Shown: positions 16,520 through 26,279 of the stretch, in pieces | Layout of the letters: each line of letters starts with the position of its first letter | Numbering within the stretch: the stretch's first letter is position 1 | Assembly (NCBI GenBank): GCA_024277915.1 | Contig: JAJRUG010000096.1 | Span: forward strand, 1-40,179 | Direction: 5' to 3' | Source: Gammaproteobacteria bacterium | Lineage (GTDB): Bacteria; Pseudomonadota; Gammaproteobacteria; Steroidobacterales; GCA-2729495 | Length of the DNA: 40,179 bases | Position numbers and translations under genes: made by a program | The notes under the pieces: generated by a model | Databases searched by the model: none | What the model saw: only the letters and a program-made list of their open reading frames with translations | Told to the model about the DNA's origin: nothing

Positions 16520-17998
16520 ATGATGAAAATTGTTTTATTGCTGGTGGCCGCAATAATTTTGATGCTGCCGGGCATGCCGTTTGCTATTGGTTTATACACA
16601 CAGAATCAGATTGCTGCAGAAATCGAGACTGTTAATGCCAATGCCTGGTTTGACGCAAAGCTCGTGGATTACCAGCGTGGCTGGTTTGGCAGTGTGGTAA
16701 AGATCGAAGTCGGTTTGAGCGATGGATACCAGAATTACATCAGGCAATCCATCGCAGGTGATGAGGAACTGACTGGGGAGGCGCTCCAGGCAGTTGAAGA
16801 AATTCGCCGCATGATGGGCAGCAGGATTGTCCTGGTGACAAATATTGATCACGGGCCGCTCAAGCTGCGCGATGGAGTGTTTATCGGTTTGCTCGAATCT
16901 GTCACACGGATGGTGGATCAGCCTGATCAGGTAAAGGAGTTTCTTGCCGAGACTGATATGCCCTACCTGTATGAGTTCAGAACCCGCACAGATATTCTGG
17001 GTACAACGCAAATTGATGCAGATGTGCCGGCATTTCAATACACGAATGATACCGGGACACTGGTGTTTTCCGGGCTTGACTTGACGGGAGAATATAGCCG
17101 GAGTTCCCGTCAGCTGAAGTTTGACATGAGCCTTCCTTCAATAACCGCAGAGTCCGATACATCCCTGCTATCGGTGGCTGAAGTTCAGCTGACCGGCGAT
17201 ATAAATATTTTGTCGCAGTATGTCTGGACCGGCGATATGCTGCTCGGTGCGGAAGGGGTTACCGTGACAGGTCGGGGCGAAGAAGAATCTGCATCATTCG
17301 AGATGCAGGAGTTCGGAATCAGCAGCCAGACAGTAATGAGCGATGATGGGTCAAGTCTGGATATCGGCGTACGATACTTTATCGGGTCTCTGGTGGCAGG
17401 AGATGATGCCAGATTAACCGATGCAGTTTTCGGAATTGCACTGCATGACGTTGATGTTGCGGCAATGGAAGAGTACAGCAGGATAGTAGAATCCCGGATG
17501 GCAGCCGGAAGCCTGGCGCCGGAAGAATTATTTTTGTGGCTGGAGCCGGTACTGTTTGATCTTCTTGCTGTATCACCGAGTGTTGCGTTGCATCCGTTGC
17601 AGCTGCGATGGAATGATGAGCCATTCGAGGCGGAGGTTCTGGTCAAATTTGATGCGACGCAGCTGCCTGAGAAGGATTCTTTCAGTTATTCAGATCAGGA
17701 TATGTGGCTGAATGTTATCTCGGTGGATTCTTCTGTTGAAGCAGCAGAAGCTTTGGTCAAGCCGGTTGCCGTTGCATTGCTGAAAGGGCAACTGATTGCT
17801 GCCATGGAAGACGATGCAACTGTCACGCCCGTACAACTCGATGCTATGGCATCAGGGCAGGTTGAAATGGTGATCGGGTCGTTCATTCAGCAGGGGCTGA
17901 TCAAGCAGTCTGAAGCCGGATATGCGGCCAGGATTGTCTATGTTGACGGAATATTGACGGTTAACGATAACCCGATTCCTATTAGTGCCATGCCGTAG
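16520..17998 (+). CDS. YdgA-like (DUF945) envelope protein
   Basis: A 492-residue protein with an N-terminal signal or anchor (MMKIVLLLVAAIILMLPGMPFAIG) and the DUF945/YdgA signature region DYQRGWFGSVVKIEV just after it. The remainder is beta-rich and soluble, expected in the periplasm. YdgA family proteins have no firmly established biochemical role. A ribosome-binding site GGGAG precedes two successive ATGs (16520 and 16523). It follows the psp genes on the same strand after 127 bp with no clear terminator between, so it may be part of, or read through from, the psp operon. Confidence 0.75.
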   Translation: MMKIVLLLVAAIILMLPGMPFAIGLYTQNQIAAEIETVNANAWFDAKLVDYQRGWFGSVVKIEVGLSDGYQNYIRQSIAGDEELTGEALQAVEEIRRMMGSRIVLVTNIDHGPLKLRDGVFIGLLESVTRMVDQPDQVKEFLAETDMPYLYEFRTRTDILGTTQIDADVPAFQYTNDTGTLVFSGLDLTGEYSRSSRQLKFDMSLPSITAESDTSLLSVAEVQLTGDINILSQYVWTGDMLLGAEGVTVTGRGEEESASFEMQEFGISSQTVMSDDGSSLDIGVRYFIGSLVAGDDARLTDAVFGIALHDVDVAAMEEYSRIVESRMAAGSLAPEELFLWLEPVLFDLLAVSPSVALHPLQLRWNDEPFEAEVLVKFDATQLPEKDSFSYSDQDMWLNVISVDSSVEAAEALVKPVAVALLKGQLIAAMEDDATVTPVQLDAMASGQVEMVIGSFIQQGLIKQSEAGYAARIVYVDGILTVNDNPIPISAMP

Positions 17999-18074
17999 TT
18001 CGGAGTGGCGTCGGGTGATTATTCAATAGTTCGCCCCCCTTTTACGAGTTGTCCGGACACTATGGTATGTTTTG

Positions 18075-18126
18075 TCGGGAAACCCGATTTAGTGAGAGCG
18101 CCGGCCTGGAAACGTGAGCTACGTCC
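18075..18126 (+). other. Short structured leader upstream of the 18191 gene
   Basis: Two small hairpins lie in the 192-bp gap: TCGGG-AAA-CCCGA (18075-18087), and GGA..ACGT paired with ACGTCC (18108-18126, with an AA bulge). They are within 70 nt of the following start codon and could belong to a 5' leader. I compared the sequence by eye with common riboswitch cores and found no match. Confidence 0.25.
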
Positions 18127-18190
18127 TTAATGCCCTGCTTTAGTCTGCCGACTGATTATAGGGAAGCTTTTTCCTCAAGGGTTGGGACAA

Positions 18191-18628
18191 GTGAATTCTA
18201 TAGAAGTTGGTATTTGGGCACTGTTGGGAACCCTGGTCGCTCTGGCGATCAAGGGGTTGGTTGATGTGATCGGAAACCGGATGGCCAGGGGTCACAGCGA
18301 TCAGCAGCCGGATCTGGAGCCGGTTTTTGAGGATGCGACCAGCCGGCAATTGTGGATGGAACAGTTGGTGCTATACAAGAGGTATAGTTTTTGTGCCCAT
18401 GCCCTGGCGGAGGATCTGCGTTCAGGGCGAAGTCATCATGAGAATCGCGAGCGACTGGCGAAGCTTTACGACTTGCTGGTTGTTGACGGTCTGCCCGGTA
18501 TTTCAGGGCCGGCCCAGGCGATGCGACTGGCCTGCATCAAGATGATTTTTCAGGGCGCAAATGAGAAATTCGAGAGCGAGTTTCGAGATGCGTTCCACGC
18601 GTTTCAGCTCGCCTACAATCAGGCCTAA
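18191..18628 (+). CDS. Membrane-anchored small protein of unknown function
   Basis: A 145-residue protein starting at GTG 18191, chosen over a TTG nine bases earlier because AAGGG lies at a proper distance (about ten bases). One N-terminal membrane helix (about residues 4-25, VGIWALLGTLVALAIKGLVDVI) is followed by a hydrophilic, helical cytoplasmic domain rich in charged residues (QLWMEQLVLYKRYSF, HENRERLAKLYDLL). I recognise no family. It is a monocistronic gene facing the convergent aldolase gene, with a bidirectional hairpin between them. Confidence 0.6.
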   Translation: MNSIEVGIWALLGTLVALAIKGLVDVIGNRMARGHSDQQPDLEPVFEDATSRQLWMEQLVLYKRYSFCAHALAEDLRSGRSHHENRERLAKLYDLLVVDGLPGISGPAQAMRLACIKMIFQGANEKFESEFRDAFHAFQLAYNQA

Positions 18629-18677
18629 AAATTGCCCCCACTGAGATCAGGCAGACCGGTGCCGGATGATGTGCAGG

Positions 18678-18707
18678 TTTCTGAAAACCCCTCGGGGTTT
18701 TCAGAAA
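18678..18707. terminator. Probable bidirectional terminator
   Basis: A 14-bp inverted repeat (TTTCTGAAAACCCC, TC, then its complement). On both strands the C/G core is preceded by A and followed by T residues, the layout of a bidirectional intrinsic terminator between the convergent genes at 18628 and 18781. The loop is very small, which lowers confidence. Confidence 0.5.
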
Positions 18708-18715
18708 GGGCGCCT

Positions 18716-18772
18716 GTGGGAGAGGCTTCCAGCCTCGAATCTTGATTATTCGAGGCTGGAAGCCTCTCCCAC
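18716..18772. repeat. REP-like hairpin with GTGGGAG ends
   Basis: A perfect 25-bp inverted repeat with a 7-nt loop, whose outer ends read GTGGGAG and CTCCCAC around a GGCTTCCAGCC core. It resembles the GTGGGAG-type REP elements of gammaproteobacteria and lies eight bases after the aldolase stop codon. A half copy occurs at 37317-37335. It is unrelated in sequence to the five conserved-loop hairpins. Confidence 0.8.
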
Positions 18773-18780
18773 TCCTCTAG

Positions 18781-19725
18781 CTAAAGTTTTTCACGTACGT
18801 TTTCGAGCTGCCCGGCACTGCCGAGAACTTCACTTTTATGGGCGATGTACTTTGCGTACTCGGCCATGAAGATTTTTCCGGGTGGCCGAAGATCGAAGTT
18901 TTCAGGTGATTCGATGAAACTCTCGCGGTGTACGCGGCACCAGACGAGGCGACCGTCTGTATCGATATTGACCTTGGTGACGCCCATTTTGCTGGCTTTG
19001 GAGATCTGGGTTTCATCGACACCTTTGGCTCCGCCTAACTGGCCGCCGGCAGCATTGATACGCTGTACTTCATCTGGAGGCACCGAGCTCGATCCGTGCA
19101 TCACCATAGGGAAGCCGGGCAGGAGTTTGGCAATGTCTTCGATGACATCAAAGTGCAGGCCCTGGCTGCCGGTAAATTTGTAAGCTCCGTGGCTGGTACC
19201 GATTGCACAGGCAAGACTGTCACAACCACTTCGTTGTACGAATTCCTCGACTTGCCGCGGGTCGGTAAGTTTGGCATCGGCTTCATCGACCGACACGTGT
19301 TCTTCGACACCCCCGAGTTTTCCGAGCTCAGCTTCGACAACCACTCCTTTTGCATGGGCTGCATCGACGACACGTTTGGTGATTGCAATATTCTCATCGA
19401 ACTCTTCAGCACTGGCATCAATCATTACCGAACTGTAGAACCCGCTTTCGATGCATTCGTAGCAGGTTTCTTCATCACCATGATCGAGATGCACGGCGAA
19501 TATGGCATCGGGGAAGATTTCATCGGCGGTTCGGATCATGGCTTCCAGCATGCGCTTATCGGTGTAGCCTCGAGCGCCTTTCGAGAGCTGAACAATGAAT
19601 GGAGCTTTGCTGTCCATGTTGCCCCGGAATAGCCCCATGATCTGCTCGAGGTTGTTGATGTTGTAGGCGCCAATGGCATAGTTTCCGTATGCGTGGTTGA
19701 ACAGGGTCTCGGTGGTAACGATCAT
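18781..19725 (-). CDS. fba: Class II fructose-bisphosphate aldolase
   Basis: A 314-residue zinc-dependent aldolase of glycolysis and gluconeogenesis (fructose 1,6-bisphosphate to glyceraldehyde 3-phosphate plus dihydroxyacetone phosphate). The start at 19725 has GGAG eight bases upstream and gives the family's usual opening (TTETLFNHAYGNYAIGAYN). An in-frame extension of 58 codons is rejected because it reads through a repeat hairpin. Visible motifs: VHLDHGDE (zinc ligand region), VEAELGKLGGVEEH, GTSHGAYKF, MHGSSSVP (phosphate and zinc site) and KVNIDTDGR. No other glycolytic or Calvin-cycle genes are adjacent. Confidence 0.93.
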   Translation of the reverse strand: MIVTTETLFNHAYGNYAIGAYNINNLEQIMGLFRGNMDSKAPFIVQLSKGARGYTDKRMLEAMIRTADEIFPDAIFAVHLDHGDEETCYECIESGFYSSVMIDASAEEFDENIAITKRVVDAAHAKGVVVEAELGKLGGVEEHVSVDEADAKLTDPRQVEEFVQRSGCDSLACAIGTSHGAYKFTGSQGLHFDVIEDIAKLLPGFPMVMHGSSSVPPDEVQRINAAGGQLGGAKGVDETQISKASKMGVTKVNIDTDGRLVWCRVHRESFIESPENFDLRPPGKIFMAEYAKYIAHKSEVLGSAGQLENVREKL

Positions 19726-19835
19726 TTGGTGCTCCGCGGGGATCAGGGTTCTGTGACTGAGGGGTAAAGAATAGAGGATTGCGGTGGGTTCTAAAACCCT
19801 TTCTTTATACGGGTGAATAATGGTGCCAACTGTCC

Positions 19836-19921
19836 GGCATAGCCTGTCCGATCCCTTTTTGACGGGATGGCTCCCTGCGGTCCGCTTTATTCCCTTCAAA
19901 AGGGATCGGACAGGCTATGCC
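19836..19921 (+). repeat. Conserved-loop hairpin element 2 (arm group A)
   Basis: An inverted repeat of 26 bp with one bulged T, arms beginning GGCATAGCCTGTCC and ending GGACAGGCTATGCC. The loop core at 19867-19893 is identical to element 1. Compared with element 1, an arm C is replaced by T and its partner G by A, so the pair is kept. The upstream flank GTGCCAA (19823) is shared. It lies between the RND permease stop and the aldolase start. Confidence 0.9.
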
Positions 19922-19952
19922 TTGAGCTGCTGCGCCTTTGCCTGGCTGCTCT

Positions 19953-22900
19953 CTAGGCTGCTTTGGGTTGGGGGGTTAGCTTTTTCGCTGTAGCGACGAC
20001 TTTGCTACCCCAGTTTGAGATAGAGTCGAAGAAGATGTACATGCTGGGGACGACAAACAGCGATACCAGGGTTGAGAATGCCAGGCCGCCGATGATGGCG
20101 CGGGCCATTGGGTAGTAGGGAGGGCCATCACCGCCAACCTGGGTGTTGCCGATGGCGAGTGGCGTCAGGCCGAGGATGGTGGTCAGGACTGTCATCAGGA
20201 TGGGGCGCAGGCGATCGCGGCCTGCCTTGATGACGGCGTCGTTTCGGGGGGCTCCCTGGCGGCGCAGATTATTGATGTGATCGACGAGTACGATGCCATT
20301 GTTTACGACCACGCCGATCAGAATCATGATTCCGATGGAGGCCATGAAAGAAAATACAGTACCGGTAGCTGCGAAAAACAGGAATACGCCCATGATTGAA
20401 AACAGGATGGAACCGAGAACAATCGATAGCGGGTAGAGAATCGATTCAAACAAGGCAGCCAGAACGAGGAAAATCAGGGCTATTCCCCACAGGATGTTGG
20501 TGACCATAATTTTCTGTGTTTCTTCCTCCTGGTTGAAGCCCCTGCCGAATTCCCAGGAGTATCCCGCAGGTAAAGCGTATTGATTCATCAGCTTGCTGAC
20601 CCGGGGGCGTAGTGTGTCGAGTGTGAAGCTGTCCTTGAGGTTGGCGGAGATGATGACGGAGGTTTGACGGTCAACGCGCTTGATGGTCTGCGGTGCTCTG
20701 CCGAAATGAAATCGGGTGACCGCGCCCAGAGCGATGCGGTTGCCGTCTGAAGTGTACAGGGGGAGGTCAGCAAGCTGTTCAATTGTTTGTTTGTCGTCTT
20801 CGCGGAAGGTGAGGCGTACGTCGATTTCGCTGTTATCGCCGCGAAATTCCCGGAGGTTCTCACCACGCATTGCGATAGCGACTGACTGGGCAATTTCTTC
20901 TGCCGTCAGGCCAACGGCTGCCGCACGGGCTCTGTCTATTCTGATCCGCACTTCCTGGTCTCCGGTCTTTGCATCAGAGTGGATGTCTTTGAGTCCTTCA
21001 AGGCTGTGTAAAATCCGGGTGATGTCTGTTGCTACATCATTCAGGCGGGTTGTTGAATCCCCTTTTATTTGCAGGCTGAAACCTTCGTTACCACCCTGTT
21101 GTTGCTGGGCGAAACCTGGCTTTCCTATGATGATTTCGGGCAAACCCTGTTCGATTCGCTTGATGATTTCCTTGGTGCCAAGGGTAATATTTTCATCCGT
21201 CAGAAGTATCGTGGTCTCAGCGCGAGCCGGCCGGCCGAAACCAATGCCGTAGAAACTGTAAACTGACTTGATATTAAGTTCTTCCTGGTTTTCAAACAGG
21301 TAATCCTCTATCTGATTGACCGCAGTTTCGAGACGCTCCAGCGAGTATTGGCCTTCGATGTGGTAATCGAGAAACAACCGCCGGCCGGTGTCCTGCGGGA
21401 AAGAGTCAAAAACCACCAGTTGCAGAATCAGCGGGAGTGCACCGACGATGCTGATGGCAATGACACCAAGGGTTGTCCACCAGGGATGGAAAATAGTCCA
21501 CTCGAGGCCACGTGTATACCACCTGGTGAGGCGGGGCATCAGCGCACCGGCATCGGGCGGGCGAGGTGCAGGCAATCGTGCGGCCATCATCGGAACCAGT
21601 GTTTGTGCAATCAGCAATGATGCGATGAGCGCTACAATAATTGTGATCGCAACATGGGTGAGCAGTACGGTGATATCTGCCTTGGTGCCGAATATGAAGG
21701 GTACGAAAATCACAATTGTTGTAGCAGTGCCCGCGATCACGGCCAGTCCGACTTCCTTCACACCCATCAGGGTCGCATCGAAGGGTTTATCGGGATACAT
21801 CAGACGGTAGCGGGAAATACTTTCCGTGACCACGACAGCATTATCGACGAGCATTCCGATTGCCAGCATTAGTCCCATCATGGTTAGTATATTAAGAGTC
21901 AGTCCGGCGAAGTACATGCAGCCGAGGGTGATCATCAAAGAGAAAGGAACCGATGCAGTGACTACGAGAGTTGTGGAGAGTTGTTTGAGAAACAGGAAAA
22001 GAACAACGATAGCGAGCAGGCCACCAATCAGACCGGCTTTGAGCAGATCGGACAAGGATTCACGTACATTATCTGCCTGATTGTCGAGATCGAAAATCTG
22101 GATGCCCTGCATCTGGGGCAATTGACCTATCCGGAGGACTTCAGCTTTAACACGGTCGTTGACCTCAACCATATTTGCGCCGGTGGCCTTGAAAATATTG
22201 AGCCCGATTGCGTAGTTGCGATCCAGGTGCCGGCCATAGTTTCTGTCGGGGCTCCGCAGCTCAATCTCCGCCACATCCCTGAGGCGCAGGCTTTTCCCGT
22301 CAATGACAAGATTCCGCAGTTCATCAATTGATTGAAAATCTCCGCGTGGTCTGACACTAAGACGCTTGCCGCTATCCGTAACACGACCCGCACTCACGGC
22401 AAAATTGGAATCCTGAAGTAGTGTCCGTAGCCGGCGCATGTCGATGTTATGTGCTGCGAGGCGATCCGGATCGAGAAGAATCCTGATCTCACCGGGTTCT
22501 ACACCCTGGAGTTCTACCCGGGAGACACCTTCGATTCGCTCCAGGCGTCGTTTGAGCAGTCTATCCAGTAGTTCAAAACTTTTTGAGAGATCACGATCAC
22601 TTGAAATTCTCAGAACCAGAATTGGCTGATCACCCAAAGACCCGGTAAATACGGTGATTTTCCTGAGGTCATCCGGCAGATCAGCCCTTATTGCGTCGAT
22701 TTTGGCGCGTGCTTCAATGCCCTTGGCAGACATGATGTCATCCCAGCCAAACTGGAGGAAAATCTGAGCCTGGCTATCGGTTGATTCTGATTCCATTCGC
22801 TCGATACCTGACAGTGTTGCCAGGGATTCCTCGACCGGACGGGTAATTCTGGATTCAATTTCTTCCGGTGTTGAGTTCGGATAGGAAATCTGGATCATCA

Positions 22901-23033
22901 TTCCCGGGAACTGAATATTCGGCCATTTTTCAAGCAATAGCAGGCGGGAAGCGATCAGACCGATCAAAGCCAGGGCAACAAATGCCACAATCGTGGTGAC
23001 GGGGCGGCGTATTGCTATCTCTGTGTGTTTCAT
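19953..23033 (-). CDS. RND efflux permease (HAE1 type), second of the pair
   Basis: A 1026-residue inner-membrane transporter of the RND superfamily, normal length with 12 membrane helices expected and two large periplasmic loops. The first helix follows MKHTEIAIRRPVTTIVAFVALA; TM4 carries the proton-relay motif AIGMLVDNAVVV (Asp-Asn rather than the AcrB Asp-Asp). The second half repeats the fold (VVNNGIVLVDHINNLRRQGA, DRLRPILMTVLTTILGL). Last gene of a four-gene operon, 17 bp after the other permease. With two different permeases, a mixed trimer like MdtBC is possible. No outer-membrane channel gene is nearby. Substrate unknown. Confidence 0.9.
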   Translation of the reverse strand: MKHTEIAIRRPVTTIVAFVALALIGLIASRLLLLEKWPNIQFPGMMIQISYPNSTPEEIESRITRPVEESLATLSGIERMESESTDSQAQIFLQFGWDDIMSAKGIEARAKIDAIRADLPDDLRKITVFTGSLGDQPILVLRISSDRDLSKSFELLDRLLKRRLERIEGVSRVELQGVEPGEIRILLDPDRLAAHNIDMRRLRTLLQDSNFAVSAGRVTDSGKRLSVRPRGDFQSIDELRNLVIDGKSLRLRDVAEIELRSPDRNYGRHLDRNYAIGLNIFKATGANMVEVNDRVKAEVLRIGQLPQMQGIQIFDLDNQADNVRESLSDLLKAGLIGGLLAIVVLFLFLKQLSTTLVVTASVPFSLMITLGCMYFAGLTLNILTMMGLMLAIGMLVDNAVVVTESISRYRLMYPDKPFDATLMGVKEVGLAVIAGTATTIVIFVPFIFGTKADITVLLTHVAITIIVALIASLLIAQTLVPMMAARLPAPRPPDAGALMPRLTRWYTRGLEWTIFHPWWTTLGVIAISIVGALPLILQLVVFDSFPQDTGRRLFLDYHIEGQYSLERLETAVNQIEDYLFENQEELNIKSVYSFYGIGFGRPARAETTILLTDENITLGTKEIIKRIEQGLPEIIIGKPGFAQQQQGGNEGFSLQIKGDSTTRLNDVATDITRILHSLEGLKDIHSDAKTGDQEVRIRIDRARAAAVGLTAEEIAQSVAIAMRGENLREFRGDNSEIDVRLTFREDDKQTIEQLADLPLYTSDGNRIALGAVTRFHFGRAPQTIKRVDRQTSVIISANLKDSFTLDTLRPRVSKLMNQYALPAGYSWEFGRGFNQEEETQKIMVTNILWGIALIFLVLAALFESILYPLSIVLGSILFSIMGVFLFFAATGTVFSFMASIGIMILIGVVVNNGIVLVDHINNLRRQGAPRNDAVIKAGRDRLRPILMTVLTTILGLTPLAIGNTQVGGDGPPYYPMARAIIGGLAFSTLVSLFVVPSMYIFFDSISNWGSKVVATAKKLTPQPKAA

Positions 23034-23050
23034 CCTGGCCGATCGCCGGT

Positions 23051-26000
23051 TTAGGTACTGATCGAGGCAACAGGCTGCCGGTCTTCGGGCACGCGGACTT
23101 TCTTTTCCCTGTCCAGCAGGGAATACATGACCGGTATGACCACCAGGGTAAGCAGCGTCGAAACCAGCAGGCCGCCGATAACGGTGATGGCCATCGGGGA
23201 TCGCAGTTCGGATCCTTCACCGATACCGATGGCCATTGGCGTCAGGCCCAGCACCGTAGTTAGCGTAGTCATCATGATCGGTCGCAGTCGGGATTGCCCG
23301 GCTTCCATGATGGCCATGGTGATTTCCATGCCCGTTTCGCGAAGCTGATTGATGAGATCGATCAGCACAATGGCATTGTTGACAACGATCCCGGCCAGCA
23401 TGATCACACCGATGAATGCGACGACATTGATTGTGGAACCGGTTACGAACAGGGCAAGTATCGCCCCTGTCAGCGCCAACGGGATGGTGAACAAAATCGC
23501 CAAAGGCTGAATCAGTGATTCGAACTGTGAAGCCATTACCAGGTAGACAAGAAAGACTGCCAGCAGCAAAGCGAATTGCATGGACTGAAATGACTGCTGC
23601 ATTTCCTGGTTTTGCCCTGCGACCATTGCGACGATCCCCGGCGGAAGCGGTAGTTGATCGAGAATGGCCTGTGCTTCTTCAGCGGCCGCTCCAAGGTCTC
23701 CATAGGAAAGATTGGCATTGATGATTGCGACTCTTTCCTGCGAGATACGACGTATCTCGGCAGGCCCTGTTGATATGCTGATATCCGCAACTGCTTCGAG
23801 TGTCACCGGCCTGCTGCTCTCCGGATTGACTATCAGGCGGCGCACATCATCCGGGGATGCCTCTTCGCTATCAACACTGCGAACCAGCACATCAATTTTT
23901 TTGTCCCGCCATGAATAGCGCGTAGCCAGTTCACCACGCACGTTGGCAGCTACCCTGTCAGCTATTTCACGAACCGAAAGGCCAAGACTCGCGGCACGTT
24001 CCTGATTGAACAGAATATGTACTTCCGGGTTGCCCTGTTCGATGGTTGTCCGGAGGTCTGTGAAACGCCCGGAAACTGACAGCGATTCGAGTATCTGTTG
24101 ACTGGCCAGGGCCAGGTTTTCCAGATCGTACCCGGCAATTTCGATTTGCAGAGGGCTGGCGAATGCAAACAGGCTGGGACGACTGAATTCATATTGAACG
24201 CCTGGTAACCTCGACAGCTCCTGGCGCATGCGGTCGATTACACTCTCTTCCTGCTGTTTGTTGGCATTTCTGCCCAGATTGATGCTCAGTGTGCCGGAGT
24301 TCTCGCCTGCATCGACCGGGTTGGCATCAAGCCGATTGCCCGTGCCTGCTACTGAGTAACTCAACACTACTTCCTCAATGTTGTCAGTAGCCTTTTGTGC
24401 TGCCTGAACGGCCATATCTGTCAGAATCAGCGGGGAACCTGGTGGTAACCGTAAATCAACATTAATTTCGCCTTGGGAGAGTTGTGGAATGAGTTCTGTG
24501 CCAAGTTTTGGCACTAACGACATGGTGACTGTAAATAAACTGATTGCAGAAACCATGACAGTAAACCGTCGTTGCAATGCCCATGCGAGCACCGGCGGAT
24601 AGATATTTGCAGCTACCCGGTAAAGCCACTGGACCAGCCGGCCGGGTATCCACATCAATGCTCGCAGGAACCGGGCCAGGCCACGATAGACCAGGCCGAG
24701 CAGCCACAGTATTCTGGCGACGAAGCGGGTAAAAAATCCTGGTGCAGAGTCATCTCCGGCATCATTAAATCGATGCCCGGCGCCCAGTGCTGCCATCATC
24801 GGAATGAGTGTTAATGCTACGATCAACGAAAAGATCAGAGCAAAGGTCACGGTCAGTGCCTGATCCCGGAATAGCTGACCGGCAATTCCGCTGATAAACA
24901 CCATTGGAAAAAAAACGGCAATGGTAGTGAGGGTCGAGGCGGTTACAGCACCCGCTACCTCGATTGTTCCATTACGGGCGGCGCAGAGAATATTTTCACC
25001 CTGTTCTTTTTTCCTGACAATATTTTCCAGCACAACAATGGAGTTGTCGACCAGCATCCCTACCGCCAGTGCGATACCTCCCAGTGACATGATGTTCAGC
25101 GTGACTTCAGCTGAGAACATCAGCAGGAAGGTGCCGATAACCGATACGGGGATCGCAAGCCCGATAATCGTCGTTGCTCTGGAATCCTGCAGAAAACCGA
25201 ATAGCACGATAATTGCCAATATACCGCCGATCATTGCAGCGGAGGTTACCTCGTCTATCGCGGCGGATATGAAAGTCGATTGATCATATATCCTGATCAG
25301 TTCCAGGTCGGCAGGCAGAGTTTTCCGGAGTTCCTCAATATGCTCGTTGATTTGCCGGGCCACCTGCACCGTATTGGCATCACCCTCCTTGTAAATGGCC
25401 AACTCCACCGATTCTCGGCCGTTGACGCGCGTGATGGCTTCACGTTCCTTGTAGCCCTGTTGTATCTGCGCAATGTCTTTGAGATAAACGGAACGGTTGC
25501 CAACATTAGCCACAATGGCTTCACCAAATTCCTCGACCGATTGAAATTCGTTAATGGTACGAATCACGAAGCGTTGTGCGCCCTGCTCAAGCCGTCCACC
25601 TGACAGGTTGATATTGTCTGAGCGGATTTTTTGTGCGACCTGTTTAATGGTCAAATTGAGCTGGGAGAGTTTTTGCTGATCGACCTGAATCTGGATTTCA
25701 TCCTCCAGACCGCCGCTGATTTTTACTGCAGCAGTGCCGGCGACAGATTCGAGGGTTGTTTTGATCTGATCCTCTGCAATGCGCCGCAAAGCCTTCAGGC
25801 CGGGCTCCTTGTCCGGCTTTCCGGCCGGGTCATCATTCACGGCACTGCGTAGCAAGCCGATACGGACAATCGGCTCGGATGACGGATCAAAGCGCAGGAG
25901 CACCGGCCGGCCGGCTTCCAGCGGGAGTTCCACGATATCAAGCTTTTCCCGAACCTCGATACCGGCGATGTCCATGTCGGTTCCCCAGAGAAACTCGAGG

Positions 26001-26278
26001 ATGACATCTGACTGAGTGGAACGCGATACCGATCGAACCAGTCGAACATTCTTGATGACGCCTACTGCATCTTCAATCGGTTTCGTCAGCAGGTTTTCGA
26101 TTTCTGCCGGTGCCGCACCGGACAGACTGGTCCGGATGGTAATGGTTGGGTATGCAAGATCAGGGAGCAGGTTGAGTTTGAGCTTTGTTAGCGATACTGA
26201 TCCAAACATGATGATTGCTACAGTAAACATGGTAATCGTAACTCGCCGCTCGGTCGCGATTTCAATGAGGCGCTTCAT
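23051..26278 (-). CDS. RND efflux permease (HAE1 type), first of the pair
   Basis: A 1075-residue RND transporter. TM1 is in MKRLIEIATERRVTITMFTVAIIMFGSV; TM4 holds ALAVGMLVDNSIVVLENIVR with the proton-relay Asp; the C-terminal half has IVVNNAIVLIDLINQLRE and QSRLRPIMMTTLTTVLGL. It is slightly longer than its partner because of a hydrophobic/basic insertion between the halves (near residues 500-560, LARFLRALMWIPGRLVQWLYR). It starts one base after the upstream adaptor's stop (TGACATG), so the genes are tightly coupled. Confidence 0.9.
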   Translation of the reverse strand: MKRLIEIATERRVTITMFTVAIIMFGSVSLTKLKLNLLPDLAYPTITIRTSLSGAAPAEIENLLTKPIEDAVGVIKNVRLVRSVSRSTQSDVILEFLWGTDMDIAGIEVREKLDIVELPLEAGRPVLLRFDPSSEPIVRIGLLRSAVNDDPAGKPDKEPGLKALRRIAEDQIKTTLESVAGTAAVKISGGLEDEIQIQVDQQKLSQLNLTIKQVAQKIRSDNINLSGGRLEQGAQRFVIRTINEFQSVEEFGEAIVANVGNRSVYLKDIAQIQQGYKEREAITRVNGRESVELAIYKEGDANTVQVARQINEHIEELRKTLPADLELIRIYDQSTFISAAIDEVTSAAMIGGILAIIVLFGFLQDSRATTIIGLAIPVSVIGTFLLMFSAEVTLNIMSLGGIALAVGMLVDNSIVVLENIVRKKEQGENILCAARNGTIEVAGAVTASTLTTIAVFFPMVFISGIAGQLFRDQALTVTFALIFSLIVALTLIPMMAALGAGHRFNDAGDDSAPGFFTRFVARILWLLGLVYRGLARFLRALMWIPGRLVQWLYRVAANIYPPVLAWALQRRFTVMVSAISLFTVTMSLVPKLGTELIPQLSQGEINVDLRLPPGSPLILTDMAVQAAQKATDNIEEVVLSYSVAGTGNRLDANPVDAGENSGTLSINLGRNANKQQEESVIDRMRQELSRLPGVQYEFSRPSLFAFASPLQIEIAGYDLENLALASQQILESLSVSGRFTDLRTTIEQGNPEVHILFNQERAASLGLSVREIADRVAANVRGELATRYSWRDKKIDVLVRSVDSEEASPDDVRRLIVNPESSRPVTLEAVADISISTGPAEIRRISQERVAIINANLSYGDLGAAAEEAQAILDQLPLPPGIVAMVAGQNQEMQQSFQSMQFALLLAVFLVYLVMASQFESLIQPLAILFTIPLALTGAILALFVTGSTINVVAFIGVIMLAGIVVNNAIVLIDLINQLRETGMEITMAIMEAGQSRLRPIMMTTLTTVLGLTPMAIGIGEGSELRSPMAITVIGGLLVSTLLTLVVIPVMYSLLDREKKVRVPEDRQPVASIST

Positions 26279-26279
26279 G

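Noticed and set aside
18040..18190. c-di-GMP or other known riboswitch
   Set aside because: A few short motifs resemble the c-di-GMP-I core, but the order and the conserved joins do not fit.
19726..19899. In-frame 58-codon N-terminal extension of the aldolase
   Set aside because: It runs through hairpin 2, adds a sequence foreign to the family, and a good ribosome-binding site precedes the internal ATG at 19725.
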